Part shown: positions 1 through 10,000 of the stretch, piece by piece | How the letters are laid out: the number at the start of each line of letters is the position of its first letter | How positions within the stretch are numbered: position 1 is the first letter of the stretch | NCBI RefSeq assembly: GCF_026339735.1 | Contig: NZ_JAPEQG010000001.1 | Span: 806,001 to 870,000, forward strand | From: Streptomyces sp. NBC_01669 | GTDB lineage: Bacteria; Actinomycetota; Actinomycetes; Streptomycetales; Streptomycetaceae | Direction of reading: 5' to 3' | DNA length: 64,000 nt | Made by a program: the position numbers and the translations under genes | Notes under the pieces: generated by a model | Database searches by the model: none | The model's input: the letters and a program-made list of their open reading frames with translations, nothing else | Told to the model about the DNA's origin: nothing

Positions 1-698
1 TAGAAGTTCATGCCCTTGATCGCGGCGGGCGTGTCGAGGGATCCCTCCCAGTCGCCGCCTCTGTCGGTGGCCAGATCGCCGCCCTCGTCCCAGATGAACC
101 CGGCGAGTACGTACCAGTTCTGGCCCGCGAGAAAGATGCCCTGATTGCCGTTGCGGTTGAGCAGACGGCTGTCCTCGATCCACTCGTCCCGAGTCTTCGG
201 CGGGCTCTTGATGCCTGCCTGCTCGAAGAGATCCTTGTTGTAGATCACCACACGGTTGGCCGCGTACCAGGGAATGCCGTACTGGACGCCGTCGATGCTG
301 CCGGGATCGGCGAGGCCGGGCAGCCATTCCTCGCTGCCGAGATCGCGCATCGATTCAAGGGTCAGATCGCGCAGTTCGCCGCTCTCCGCGTACTGCGCGA
401 CCTGGGTGTTTCCGACCTCGATGACATCCGGGGTGTCGTCCCCCTGCAGGGCCGCGGTGACCTTGGGGCCGATTCCACTCCAGCTCTGAATCTTGAACTC
501 CAGTTCGATGGAAGGGTGTTCCTCTTCGTATGACTTCTTGAAACGTTCCAGGAAATCGGCGGAAACACTGTCCTTCATCAGCCAGATCGTCACCGTCTTG
601 CCGCCGGGGCCACCCAAGCCCGGGAGGTAGCCGCAGCCGCCCAGCGCAACGGTGGAAACAAGCACGGCGGCTCCTGCTGCGAGTACACGGTTCTTCAC
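1..698 (-). CDS. ABC transporter sugar-binding lipoprotein (3' end outside window)
   Basis: The first 232 or so codons of an extracellular solute-binding protein are present; the gene runs off the left edge. A GTG start at 698 follows an AGAAGG ribosome site. The N-terminus is a lipoprotein signal (basic MKNR, hydrophobic core, lipobox ALGGC with Cys22), so the protein is anchored outside the membrane. The mature part has the family-1 binding-protein look: an opening strand KTVTIWLMKD, then DTPDVIEVGNTQ and YGIPWYAANRVVIYNKDLFE. It would deliver an oligosaccharide to a permease pair beyond the edge. The sequence feel is closest to chitobiose/cellobiose binders such as DasA, and a DasR-like site lies upstream, but the substrate is inference. 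Confidence 0.85.
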   Translation of the reverse strand, partial: MKNRVLAAGAAVLVSTVALGGCGYLPGLGGPGGKTVTIWLMKDSVSADFLERFKKSYEEEHPSIELEFKIQSWSGIGPKVTAALQGDDTPDVIEVGNTQVAQYAESGELRDLTLESMRDLGSEEWLPGLADPGSIDGVQYGIPWYAANRVVIYNKDLFEQAGIKSPPKTRDEWIEDSRLLNRNGNQGIFLAGQNWYVLAGFIWDEGGDLATDRGGDWEGSLDTPAAIKGMNF

Positions 699-785
699 TG
701 GGTCACCTTCTGCGAAAGGGCACGACGAAATCAGGACCCGGTGTGGGGGACTGCGGGCGGCGCTCGCACGGGCGTGGCTGGATTT

Positions 786-797
786 TGGTATGGACCA
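786..797. promoter_or_regulatory. DasR-like (dre) operator
   Basis: TGGTATGGACCA matches the GntR-type dre core TGGTCTAGACCA at 10 of 12 positions and extends one base each side as a palindrome. It sits between the divergent binding-protein gene (start 698) and dodecin gene (start 898). DasR control of the sugar-binding lipoprotein is the natural reading. Consensus recalled, not searched. Confidence 0.45.
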
Positions 798-897
798 ATC
801 ATTTGGTCAAGGGCCGTTCACGCCGCATCCCCCAATTCGACCTCTCGCGTACCCGCACCAAGTGGGGCACCGTGGTATGAACGAAAGGGGACAGACG

Positions 898-1113
898 ATG
901 TCCAACAACACGTATCGGGTCACCGAAATCGTAGGAACCTCCCACGAGGGCGTCGACGACGCCATCCGCCGGGGCATCGCACGGGCGGCGGAAACGTTGC
1001 ACAATCTCGACTGGTTCGAGATCACCCAGGTGCGTGGGCAGATCGTGGACGGCCGGATCGAGCACTACCAGGTCGGCCTGAAAGTCGGTTTCCGGCTCGA
1101 CGAGACCACCTGA
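898..1113 (+). CDS. Dodecin family flavin-binding protein
   Basis: A 71-residue protein with ATG at 898 after an AAAGGGGA ribosome site. It has the dodecin pattern from end to end: YRVTEIVGTSHEGVDDAI, the helix IRRGIARAAETLHNLDWFEI, and a C-terminal sheet ending GLKVGFRLDETT. Dodecins form hollow dodecamers that store riboflavin, FMN or FAD and protect against flavin photochemistry; in Streptomyces they act in the cytoplasm. The Trp in NLDWFEI is the usual flavin-stacking residue. It is transcribed alone, and a hairpin overlaps its stop codon. Confidence 0.93.
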   Translation: MSNNTYRVTEIVGTSHEGVDDAIRRGIARAAETLHNLDWFEITQVRGQIVDGRIEHYQVGLKVGFRLDETT

Positions 1114-1134
1114 CCCGGTACGCCGCGGTCAGGT
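1108..1134. terminator. Hairpin at the end of the dodecin gene
   Basis: ACCTGACC (1108-1115) and GGTCAGGT (1127-1134) form a perfect 8-bp stem with an 11-base loop. It overlaps the dodecin stop codon and lies between two convergent genes, so it may terminate in both directions. No U tract. Confidence 0.5.
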
Positions 1135-1205
1135 ACGCCCGCCGCCTTGGAATCGCACGCACCAGACCGCGTCCACTATCCGATCGAAGGGCACCCGACA
1201 GGCGC

Positions 1206-2279
1206 TCAGCCGATGAGCGCCAGACCGAGCACCAGCAGCACGGCCGCGGCGGCCGCCACCCCCACGGCCCGCAGGATCCGGCGCCGGGACCAGACCGAAC
1301 AGACCTCGGGGCCGTTCCGCCCGGGGAAGACATAGAAGACATGGTCCTGATCGTCGCGGAGGACGACCTGGGCCAGCCGCAGCAGGCGGAGCTCGGCGCG
1401 CCTCGACACCTCGTCCCGTCGTGGAGCGAGTGCGGACTCGACGGCTTTGAGATGCGACGGATCCAGACCATCGGGCAGTGGTGCACCAGCCTCCGTCAAG
1501 GTGACGCGTTCCCAGGCGCCGCCGAGTGCGGTCATGCGCCGGACGCGCAGCGGCGGAGGCGGCTCGGGAAGGTTCAGTGAGTCGGGGCGGGTGGTGTAGG
1601 CGACCGTGCCTGCGGTGTACAGGGTGACCGTGCCCGTGCCATCGCATTCGTCGTGCCGGGAGGACCCTTCCCCGTCACAGTGTGGGCACTTCACGGCACC
1701 CGTACCCCGGCACGTCGTGCACACCTTGAATCCCTTTCCCTCGCAGCCGGGGCAGGCAGTGCCGGGCTTGTGGCACTGGGCACACCTGACGCGCGCGGGG
1801 GCCCCCGGAGTCGGGGCCCGCACCTCGCCGGTACGTCGCTTCCCCGTACCGTCGCACCAGGTGCACGGATCGCTGCCCTGGCACTTCGGGCATGCGACGC
1901 CCGTCTCGCAACGCAGCGTCCCGCGCGTCGAGCACCGCTTGCACAGGATCCGGCCGCCCACACAGATGCAGGGCGCCACCCGCACCGATCCGCGCAGGAC
2001 GAACTCCACTGTCTTCGACCGCCCCGGGTCCGTCGGCGGATCGACCGGGCAGTCGCGCAGAGCGCCTTCGTACTCCGGCAGGTGCGAGAGGTCGGGTCTG
2101 CCGCCCCTGCGCACCGGCTTCGTGGTGCGGGTCTCGATGGACCGGTCGATGGTGAGGCCGAGCATCGGCACCGGGGTGATGTCCGCACCCTCGCGCCGGA
2201 TCTGCGCTCCCTGTCCGGGCCGGCCGGTGTGCCGGGCCACCGCCTCGAGCACGTCGTCATCGGACAGCGAGTCGGCCAT
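1206..2279 (-). CDS. Cysteine-rich zinc-ribbon protein with C-terminal membrane anchor
   Basis: A 357-residue protein of unrecognised specific function. Residues 104-212 hold a run of paired cysteines, CxxC or CxxCxGxG, resembling a doubled DnaJ central zinc domain (CTWCDGTG, CPGCEGKG, CTTCRGTG, CPHCDGEG). There is no J domain. After about 110 polar residues the protein ends in RRRILRAVGVAA followed by a hydrophobic stretch to residue 357, a tail-anchor arrangement with the zinc domain in the cytoplasm. A chaperone-like or thiol-disulfide role at the membrane is possible but not shown. The gene stands alone, convergent with dodecin. Confidence 0.75.
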   Translation of the reverse strand: MADSLSDDDVLEAVARHTGRPGQGAQIRREGADITPVPMLGLTIDRSIETRTTKPVRRGGRPDLSHLPEYEGALRDCPVDPPTDPGRSKTVEFVLRGSVRVAPCICVGGRILCKRCSTRGTLRCETGVACPKCQGSDPCTWCDGTGKRRTGEVRAPTPGAPARVRCAQCHKPGTACPGCEGKGFKVCTTCRGTGAVKCPHCDGEGSSRHDECDGTGTVTLYTAGTVAYTTRPDSLNLPEPPPPLRVRRMTALGGAWERVTLTEAGAPLPDGLDPSHLKAVESALAPRRDEVSRRAELRLLRLAQVVLRDDQDHVFYVFPGRNGPEVCSVWSRRRILRAVGVAAAAAVLLVLGLALIG

Positions 2280-2511
2280 GATCGTCTCCCGCCTCCCCCG
2301 ATCGGCGCACCCCTGCGCAGGAGAAGGGTAGGGCGGGCGGCGCGCGCTCTCAAGGGTGCGTCACCTGGGCCGAGTTGGCTATCTGCGAGGTCACGCAGGA
2401 ACGGTTGGCGCGGAGCCTCCTGGCCGATCCGCGCCCGACGACCGGGTAGCCGGATGGTCACGATCCGCGTTCGCCGAAAAGGTTGTGCTGACCCAGATGG
2501 AAACTAAAACC

Positions 2512-2530
2512 TACGTAAAGCTAACCTTAA
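2512..2530. promoter_or_regulatory. Iron-box-like sequence upstream of the pyruvyl transferase gene
   Basis: TACGTAAAGCTAACCTTAA, read on the minus strand, matches the DmdR/IdeR iron-box consensus TTAGGTTAGGCTAACCTAA at 13 of 19 positions, with the TAAGGTTAG half site best kept. It ends 4 bases before the first possible start codon and 25 bases before the likely GTG at 2555, so it would overlap the promoter. Match counted by eye from a recalled consensus. Confidence 0.35.
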
Positions 2531-2554
2531 TTCGTGGCATCTAACGTTACCGAT

Positions 2555-3946
2555 GTGAAGCGAATACTCCTGCGCTCAGGGAAGAGCCCTTACGACGTCG
2601 TTCCTGTTGAGCGCGCCCTCCACGAGGACGTGTTCGCAACCAACTCAGGCAACCTGATCTTCAGCGATGCCGCGCACAAGATCCTTGAGACGCCGCGGAC
2701 CAAGGTGGTCTCCAACGGCATCCGGACCAGGGTCGCCGCCGCCGAGCGGATCAACGAGGAGTACGACGCTTTCGTCATTCCGCTCGCCAATGCCTTCCGG
2801 CCGTCCTTCGAGCCCCAGCTCAAGCGGCTGACCCAGCTCATCTCGAAGCTGAAGATCCCGGTCATCGTGCCGGGCGTCGGCGCGCAGACCAGCACCAACT
2901 ACTCCGCGGACCGGTTGCGGCCCATGGCGCCCACCGTACACGCGTTCGTCTCCGCGGTGCTGGACCACAGCGCTTCCATCGGGGTGCGCGGGGAGTTCAC
3001 CGAGCGCTACCTGCGGGACATGGGCTTCCGTGACGTGGAGGTCATCGGCTGTCCGTCGATGTTCATGGGCGGCCGTGATCTCTTCATCCGTGAGAACACC
3101 CGGCCACTGGGACCCGAGTCGCGGATCGCGATCAACGGATCGCACGACGCCGTGAAGAAGTACAAGCTCGGGCGGATCATCGACCACACCCATGCGCGCT
3201 ATCCCCATCTGCGCTTCATCGGGCAGAACCTGTCCGATGCCCGCCAGCTGCACTGGCGTGACCTGAGCCACGCGAACGCCGCCGTCACCGACATCCCGAC
3301 CCACCCCGACCACCCGATGTTCGCGGAGGGCAAGGTCAGGGTCTATATAGACCCCAAGACATGGGTGGACGACCTGCGTGGCTTCGACTTCTCTTTCGGC
3401 TCCCGGATCCACGGCAACATCGCGGCGCTGCTCGCCGGAACGCCTGCGACGGTGCTCTGCAGCGACTCCCGGACGTTGGAGCTGTGCCGCTACTTCGACA
3501 TTCCGCACCGGATGCTCGCCAAGGTGCCCGAGAACGTGGATCCCGCGGAGCTGTACGCCGAGGCGGACTTCGGGCCTCTGATGCGCGGTCACCACGAGCG
3601 GTTCGACCGGTTCATGAACTTCCTGGACAAGAACGGCCTGGAGAACACCTTCACCCACGGTGACGGGGGCGCGGCCTTCGAGTCCCGCATGAGCGAGCTG
3701 GCCTTCCCGGCGGGCGTCCGCCCCTGGACCGGCAGCGGCGTCTCCGAGATGAGCACTCGCCTCAACTGGCTCCAGTCCCAGATGACCGACCTCACCGACC
3801 GGAACACCCTGCTGGAACGGCGCCTCGCGAAGGCCAGCAGGCTGCCCGTCCCGCGCGAGAGCGAGGGGCCCGAGCGGCGGCCGTACCAGCGTGCCCGCCG
3901 GGTGATCCCGGGCCCCATCAAGCGGGCGCTGCGCAACGCCCGCTAG
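2555..3946 (+). CDS. Polysaccharide pyruvyl transferase family protein
   Basis: A protein of about 463 residues. GTG at 2555 is chosen because the family begins with the strand KRILLRSGKSPYDVV; an in-frame GTG at 2534 would add seven residues. Neither has a strong ribosome site. Members transfer pyruvate from phosphoenolpyruvate to sugars of surface polysaccharides, or are GT-B proteins of related function. The C-terminal half has the conserved DFSFGSRIHGNIAALLAGTPA region, the likely donor-binding site. The last 60 residues (TRLNWLQSQMTDLTDRNTLL onward) look like a short coiled coil and basic tail. The gene is monocistronic, with no glycosyltransferase partners next to it, so the acceptor is unknown. 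Confidence 0.85.
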   Translation: MKRILLRSGKSPYDVVPVERALHEDVFATNSGNLIFSDAAHKILETPRTKVVSNGIRTRVAAAERINEEYDAFVIPLANAFRPSFEPQLKRLTQLISKLKIPVIVPGVGAQTSTNYSADRLRPMAPTVHAFVSAVLDHSASIGVRGEFTERYLRDMGFRDVEVIGCPSMFMGGRDLFIRENTRPLGPESRIAINGSHDAVKKYKLGRIIDHTHARYPHLRFIGQNLSDARQLHWRDLSHANAAVTDIPTHPDHPMFAEGKVRVYIDPKTWVDDLRGFDFSFGSRIHGNIAALLAGTPATVLCSDSRTLELCRYFDIPHRMLAKVPENVDPAELYAEADFGPLMRGHHERFDRFMNFLDKNGLENTFTHGDGGAAFESRMSELAFPAGVRPWTGSGVSEMSTRLNWLQSQMTDLTDRNTLLERRLAKASRLPVPRESEGPERRPYQRARRVIPGPIKRALRNAR

Positions 3947-3967
3947 CAGGGCTTTCTCGGGCGGTGT

Positions 3968-4040
3968 TCCCCTCCCTGACCTGAGGGGTACGGAGGGGGA
4001 CATCGGCGTCGGTGTTGCGGATCCAGGCACCGCCGACGCC
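3968..4040. terminator. Tandem hairpins between pyruvyl transferase and uvrA2
   Basis: CCCCTC (3969-3974) can pair with GAGGGG (3983-3988). A second stem joins GGCGTCGG (4005-4012) to CCGACGCC (4033-4040). The second is followed directly by TAGAAT (4041-4046), a good -10 hexamer for the downstream uvrA-like gene, so this 157-base gap probably contains both a terminator and a promoter. Confidence 0.4.
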
Positions 4041-4103
4041 TAGAATCCGACTGTTTGTCCCCAGCTGTCGGCCCTGCCCCCATCCGTACGGAGTTCCGCG
4101 CGC

Positions 4104-6527
4104 ATGCCCACCCCCCACGATCCGTACGTCCGGGTGCGCGGCGCCCGTGAGCACAATCTGCGGGACGTCCACGTCGACATCCCGCGCGACACCCTCACCG
4201 TCTTCACGGGCGTCTCGGGCTCCGGGAAGTCCTCCCTCGCCTTCGGAACGATCTACGCCGAGGCCCAGCGCCGCTACTTCGAGTCCGTCGCCCCGTACGC
4301 CCGGCGGCTCATCCACCAAGTCGGCGCGCCGAAGGTCGGCGAGATCACCGGTCTGCCGCCCGCCGTCTCGCTGGAGCAGCGGCGTTCGGCGCCCGGCGCC
4401 CGTTCCTCGGTCGGTACGGTCACCACGCTGTCCAACTCGCTGCGGATGCTGTTCTCGCGCGCCGGGGAGTATCCGGCAGGGGCCGAGCGGCTGGACTCCG
4501 ATGCGTTCTCGCCGAACACCGCCGCCGGGGCCTGCCCCGAGTGCCACGGTCTGGGGCGTATCCACCGCACCGCCGAGGAGCTCCTCGTCCCGGACCCGTC
4601 GCTGTCGATCCGGGACGGCGCGATCGCCGCCTGGCCGGGCGCCTGGCAGGGCAAGAACCTGCGCGACGTCCTGGACACGCTGGGCTACGACATCGATCGG
4701 CCGTGGCGGGAGTTGGACGCGCAGGACCGGGAGTGGATCCTCTTCACCGACGATCAGCCGGTGGTGACAGTCCACCCGGTGCGGGAAGCGGGCCGGATCC
4801 AGCGCCCGTACCAGGGCACGTACATGAGTGCGCGGCGCTATGTGATGCACACCTTCGCGGACTCCAAGAGCCGCACCCTGCGGGCCAAGGCCGAGCGCTT
4901 CCTGACCAGCGCCCCCTGTCCGGTCTGTGGCGGCACTCGGCTGCGTCCGGAGGCGATGACCGTCACCTTTGCCGGCCGTACGATCGCCGAGCTCACCTCG
5001 CTGCCCCTCGCGGGCCTCGCCGACGTGCTGTCGGCCGCGGGCGGCAATGACACCGCGCGGCTGCTGACGTCGGATCTGCTGGCCCGGATCGGGACGGTGA
5101 CCGAGCTGGGGCTCGGCTATCTCAGTCTCGACCGCACGGCTCCGACGCTGTCCTCCGGCGAGTTGCAGCGGCTGCGGCTCGCCACCCAGCTGCGCTCGGG
5201 ACTCTTCGGGGTCGTCTATGTGCTGGACGAGCCGTCGGCCGGTCTGCACCCGGCGGACACCGCGTCGTTGCTCGCGGTCCTCGGCCGGCTGAAGGAGGCC
5301 GGGAACTCGGTCTTCGTCGTGGAGCACCAGATGGATGTGGTGCGGCAGGCGGACTGGCTGGTCGACGTGGGTCCGCTGGCCGGCGAGCACGGGGGCATGG
5401 TGCTGCACAGCGGGCCCCCGGCCGGACTCGCGGACGTCGCGGAGTCGGCGACGCGGCGGTTCCTCTTCGGCGGGGGTCCGGTGCCTGCCCGGGAGCCGCG
5501 TACGCCCTCCGGGTGGCTGAAGCTGATCGGTGTCGACCGGCACAACGTGCGCGGGGTGGACGCCGCGTTCCCGCTCGGGGTGTTCACCGCGGTCACCGGG
5601 GTCTCCGGCTCCGGGAAGTCGACTCTGGTCGGTCAGGTGCTCGCCGGGGTCCTCGCCGACCGGCAGGCGTCCGCCACCGCCGGCCTTCCCGCCGCGCAGC
5701 CCATGGCCGGCTGCGCATCGGCGCAGGGGCTGGAGGCGGTGGACCGTCTCGTCCAGGTCGACCAGAAGCCGATCGGCCGTACCCCGCGCTCCAATCTGGC
5801 CACGTACACCGGGCTCTTCGATGTCGTGCGGAAGCTGTTCACCGAGACCGGCGCGGCGCGCGAACGCGGCTACAGGGCGGGGCGGTTCTCGTTCAATGTG
5901 GCGGGCGGGCGGTGCGAGACCTGTCAGGGCGAGGGGTTCGTCTCCGTCGAGCTGCTCTTCCTGCCGAGCACGTACGCGCCCTGCCCGGACTGCCACGGTG
6001 CGCGGTACAACCCGCAGACGCTGGAGGTCACCCTGCGCGGGCTGAACATCGCGCAGGTGCTGGATCTCACGGTGGAGTCGGCGGCCGGCTTCTTCGCCGG
6101 GACGCCCGCCGCCGAGCGCAGTCTGCGGACACTGCTCGATGTGGGGCTCGGCTATCTGCGGCTGGGGCAGCCGGCGACGGAACTGTCCGGCGGTGAGGCC
6201 CAGCGGATCAAGCTCGCCACCGAGCTGCAGCGCACCCGCCGCGGCCACACCCTGTATCTGCTCGACGAACCGACGACAGGGCTGCATCCGGCCGATGTCG
6301 AGGTGCTGATGCGACAGTTGCACGGGCTGGTCGACGCGGGCAGCACGGTCGTGGTCGTGGAGCACGACATGGCCGTGGTCGCGGGTGCCGACTGGGTGAT
6401 CGACCTCGGCCCCGGAGGCGGCGACCGGGGAGGCCGGATCGTCGCGGTGGGGACGCCCGCGGAGGTGGCCGGGGCGGCGGACAGCCGGACCGCGGCGTAC
6501 CTGGCGGCCGCCCTCAGGTCGGCCTGA
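4104..6527 (+). CDS. UvrA2-type excinuclease ATPase lacking the UvrB-binding domain
   Basis: An 807-residue UvrA homologue starting at ATG 4104. It has two ABC modules: Walker [10 protein letters not shown] at residues 36-44 with signature [12 protein letters not shown], and GVSGSGKST near residue 499 with [12 protein letters not shown]. Zinc cysteine pairs CPECHG, CPVCGG, CETCQG and CPDCHG are kept. Full UvrA is about 940-1000 residues. Here the chain passes from [20 protein letters not shown] straight to CPECHG, so the UvrB-binding insertion is absent. This is the UvrA2/DrrC-like class, linked in other bacteria to DNA-damage tolerance or to self-resistance against DNA-binding drugs. No resistance or biosynthesis genes adjoin it. 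Confidence 0.88.
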   Translation: MPTPHDPYVRVRGAREHNLRDVHVDIPRDTLTVFTGVSGSGKSSLAFGTIYAEAQRRYFESVAPYARRLIHQVGAPKVGEITGLPPAVSLEQRRSAPGARSSVGTVTTLSNSLRMLFSRAGEYPAGAERLDSDAFSPNTAAGACPECHGLGRIHRTAEELLVPDPSLSIRDGAIAAWPGAWQGKNLRDVLDTLGYDIDRPWRELDAQDREWILFTDDQPVVTVHPVREAGRIQRPYQGTYMSARRYVMHTFADSKSRTLRAKAERFLTSAPCPVCGGTRLRPEAMTVTFAGRTIAELTSLPLAGLADVLSAAGGNDTARLLTSDLLARIGTVTELGLGYLSLDRTAPTLSSGELQRLRLATQLRSGLFGVVYVLDEPSAGLHPADTASLLAVLGRLKEAGNSVFVVEHQMDVVRQADWLVDVGPLAGEHGGMVLHSGPPAGLADVAESATRRFLFGGGPVPAREPRTPSGWLKLIGVDRHNVRGVDAAFPLGVFTAVTGVSGSGKSTLVGQVLAGVLADRQASATAGLPAAQPMAGCASAQGLEAVDRLVQVDQKPIGRTPRSNLATYTGLFDVVRKLFTETGAARERGYRAGRFSFNVAGGRCETCQGEGFVSVELLFLPSTYAPCPDCHGARYNPQTLEVTLRGLNIAQVLDLTVESAAGFFAGTPAAERSLRTLLDVGLGYLRLGQPATELSGGEAQRIKLATELQRTRRGHTLYLLDEPTTGLHPADVEVLMRQLHGLVDAGSTVVVVEHDMAVVAGADWVIDLGPGGGDRGGRIVAVGTPAEVAGAADSRTAAYLAAALRSA

Positions 6528-6541
6528 CAGCCCATCAGGTC

Positions 6542-6898
6542 CAACTGGCCTGTTTCCACGACTACGGTCCGGCGGAGACGTTCAACACCGCCGTGAACGC
6601 TTCGGCGTCCGCGGCCCCCGGCACGTACAGGACCACCGTGACGGCACCTCCGGCACGCTCACCCACTCGGCCACCTCCACACAGACGGTGCCCGGTCCGG
6701 CCCGCGGTACGGGCGCCCTGGTGAACGGCGACGTCGAGACCGGTTCGCTCGCTCCCTGGAGCTGTGAGAACGGCGGCGCGGTCGTCTCCAACCCGGCGCA
6801 CGGCGGCGCGCACGCACTGGCGGCCGCGGCCACCGCGTGGCAGACCGGCGAGCGCAGGCAGACGCTCACCCTGTCCCGGGAGCGGGCGGCTTCCGGGA
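6542..6898 (+). pseudogene. Remnant of a secreted glycoside hydrolase (chitinase-like) with a frameshift
   Basis: There is no intact gene here, but two reading frames join into a recognisable protein. Frame 2 from 6542 reads GPAETFNTAVNASASAAPG then TYRTTVTA. Loss of one base near 6646 moves the sequence to frame 1, which reads TSGTLTHSATSTQTV and then GALVNGDVETGSLAPWSC with a sandwich-like continuation to about 6898. That is an Ig/NEW3-like linker followed by a CBM-type module, as found in secreted Streptomyces chitinases. The catalytic domain is missing and the 5' end abuts the uvrA-like gene, so this is a deletion scar. Confidence 0.6.
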
Positions 6899-6966
6899 CC
6901 AGGACCGACGAAATCAGCCCTCCTGGGGAGGGGGCGACCAGCAGAGACAGTGCCGCACACTCTAGA

Positions 6967-6986
6967 CATCCGATCTGTCATCCGAT
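6967..6986. promoter_or_regulatory. Direct repeat CATCCGAT upstream of the fucosidase gene
   Basis: CATCCGAT occurs at 6967-6974 and again at 6979-6986, a 12-base step, about 85-105 bases upstream of the GH95 start. On the other strand this reads CATCGGATGACAGATCGGAT. A closely similar motif, TTCATCGGATCAC, lies in the promoter of the L-fucose catabolic operon at 42059-42071, suggesting a common regulator. Confidence 0.45.
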
Positions 6987-7070
6987 GAAATGGCCTCGCT
7001 CTCGGCGTACGTCGACGCATCTCCCCCATATCTCCATTAAAGAACCGATCAATGGGCCAGGAGGTCTCTC

Positions 7071-10000
7071 GTGACCAATGAACCCCAACCGCAGAGACGA
7101 AGCATCCTCAAGTTCGGCGGTGCCCTCGCCCTCACACCGCTGATCACTCAGCTGACCGGGGGAATCCCTGTGGGACAGGCCGTTGCCGCCGGGGCCGTCG
7201 CACCGGCATCCGTCCACTGGCCGACCCTGTCGCGCAAGGCGCTGAAGTATTCGATCCCTGCCACGGACTGGCAGTCGCAGGCCCTGCCGATCGGCAACGG
7301 CCGGCTCGGCGCCATGCTCTTCGCCAACCCCTCCGAGGAGCGCGTCCAGTTCAACGAGCAGAGTCTCTGGGGTGGTGTCAACAACTACGACAACGCTCTC
7401 GCGGGCAAGCCGGACAGCGCATTCGACACCGGCATGACCGGCTTCGGCTCGTACCGGAACTTCGGTGATGTCGTCGTCACCTTCGCTCGCCGTGCGAAGG
7501 TCACGGCCCCGGGGGGACCGTACCGTACCTCCTCGACCGAGGGCGTCGACAAGACGTACGACGGTAACTCGAGCACCAAGTGGTGCATCGAGGCGCCCGG
7601 CTCGAAGGTGCAGTGGCAGGTCGAGCTCCCCGACCCCGTCGAGGTCGCGTCCTACCGTCTGACGAGTGCCAACGACGTGCCGCAGCGCGACCCGCAGGAG
7701 TGGACGTTCTCCGGTTCCGCCGACGGCGCCACCTGGACCGAGTTGGACAGCCGCGCTCTGGCGACGCCCTTCGAGAGCCGGTACCAGACGAAGGAATTCA
7801 CCTGTGCCGACACCGCGGCCTACCGCTTCTACCGGTTCGACTTCGTTCCCGAAGCGGGGGTCAGCCACTTCCAGGTGAGCGAGATCGGCCTGTCCGGCGT
7901 CGACCTCGACGGGGGCGGCTCGATGTACCTGTCGTCGCCCAGCGGGCACTCCGAGGGATCCGGTCGGGCCACGGACATCTCGAGTTCGATGGACCGCGAT
8001 CCGGCCACGGTCTGGCGGGTCGACGCCGTCGCACCGGCGGTCGTCTGGCAGGTCGACCTGTCCACCGCAACCGCCGTCACCTCGTACACGCTGACGGCGG
8101 CCCCGGACCGCCCGCACGACGACCCCCGGCGATGGGCGTTGGAGGCGTCGCAGGACGGGCAAGCCTGGGTGACCCTCGACACGCAGAACCCCGGCGCGCC
8201 TTTTGCCGGCCGCGGCGAGACCCGGACCTTCCGGATCACCAACAGCACGGCCTACCGCACCTACCGGCTCACGTTCACCCCCGGCGAGTCGTCCACCGGC
8301 TTCCAGATCGGGGAGGTCGTGCTGGAAGGCAAGGGGTTCGACACACGCATGCAGTCCACGTTCGTCGACTACCAGCGCGCCCTGGACTTCTTCGAGGGTG
8401 TCCATGTCACCCGTTTCGGCGCGCCGGGGCGGCGCGTCCTGCGGGAGGCCTTCGCCAGCCGGTCCGCGGACGTCATGGTCTTCCGGTACACGTCGGACAG
8501 CGACCGGGGACTCTCCGGAGCGATCTCGCTGACGTCCGGACAGGATCAGGCCCCGACGACCGTCGACGCCGACGCCCGGCGGATCGCCTTCAGCGGTGTC
8601 ATGGGCAACGGCCTCAAGCACGCGTCCACCGTCCAAGTCGTACACACCGACGGCGACTTCAGCACCGACGGGTCGGTGTTGAAGTTCACCGGCTGCACGA
8701 CCCTGACCCTGCTCCTCGACGCCCGCACCGACTACAAGCTCGACGCCGCCGCCGGGTGGCGCGGAGCCGATCCGAAGGCGGCCGTCGCCGCAGCGCTCGC
8801 CAAGGCGGCCGCCCGGTCCTACGCCGAGATGCGCGACGAGCACACCGCCGAGATACGCGCCCTCATGAACCGCGTCTCCGTCGCCTGGGGCACCTCCGAC
8901 GACGCCGTCGTCGCCCTGCCGACCAACGCCCGGCTGGCGCGTTACGCGGCGGGCGGGGAGGACCCGACCCTCGAGCAGACGATGTTCGACTTCGGCCGAT
9001 ACCTGCTGATCAGTTCCTCGCGCCCGAAGGGTCTGCCCGCCAACCTCCAGGGTCTCTGGAACGACAGCAACTCGCCGGCGTGGGCCTCCGACTACCACAC
9101 CAACATCAATGTCCAGATGAACTACTGGGGAGCCGAGACGACGAACCTGCAGGAGTGCCACGAGGCACTCGTCGGGTTCATCAAGCAGGTGGCGGTGCCC
9201 AGCCGCGTGGCGACCCGCAACGCCTTCGGCAAGGACACACGCGGCTGGACCGCCCGCACCAGCCAGAGCATCTTCGGCGGCAACGCATGGGAGTGGAACA
9301 CCGTCGCGAGCGCCTGGTACGCGCAGCACCTTTACGAGCACTGGGCGTTCACCCAGGACCTGGTCTACCTCCGCACCGTCGCCTACCCGATGATCAAGGA
9401 GATCTGCGAGTTCTGGGAGGACCAGCTCAAGGAACGCGAGGACGGACTCCTCGTCTCGCCGAACGGCTGGTCCCCCGAGCACGGGCCGCGCGAGGACGGC
9501 GTCATGTACGACCAGCAGATCATCTGGGACCTGTTCCAGAACTACCTCGACTGCGAGGCGGCGCTCGAGGTGGATGCCGACTACCGGGCCAAGGTCAAGG
9601 ACATGCAGGCACGCCTCGCGCCGAACAAGATCGGCCAGTGGGGTCAGCTGCAGGAGTGGCAGGAGGACATCGACAGCCCCACCGACATCCACCGCCACAC
9701 CTCGCACCTCTTCGCGGTCTACCCGGGCCGCCAAATCACCCCGAAGACGCCAGGCTTCGCGGCCGCCGCCCTCGTCTCGCTCAAAGCGCGGTGCGGCGAG
9801 AAGGAAGGCGTCCCGTTCACGGCCGCGACGGTGTCGGGCGACAGCCGCCGCTCGTGGACCTGGCCCTGGCGGGCAGCCCTCTTCGCCCGCCTCGGTGACG
9901 GGCACCGCGCCCGGATCATGCTGCGCGGACTGCTGACCTACAACACTCTGCCCAACATGTTCTGCAACCACCCGCCCTTCCAGATGGACGGCAACTTCGG

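Noticed and set aside
3918..6365. 815-codon minus-strand frame opposite the UvrA-like gene
   Set aside because: Shadow of a clear ABC ATPase; no domain or start site.
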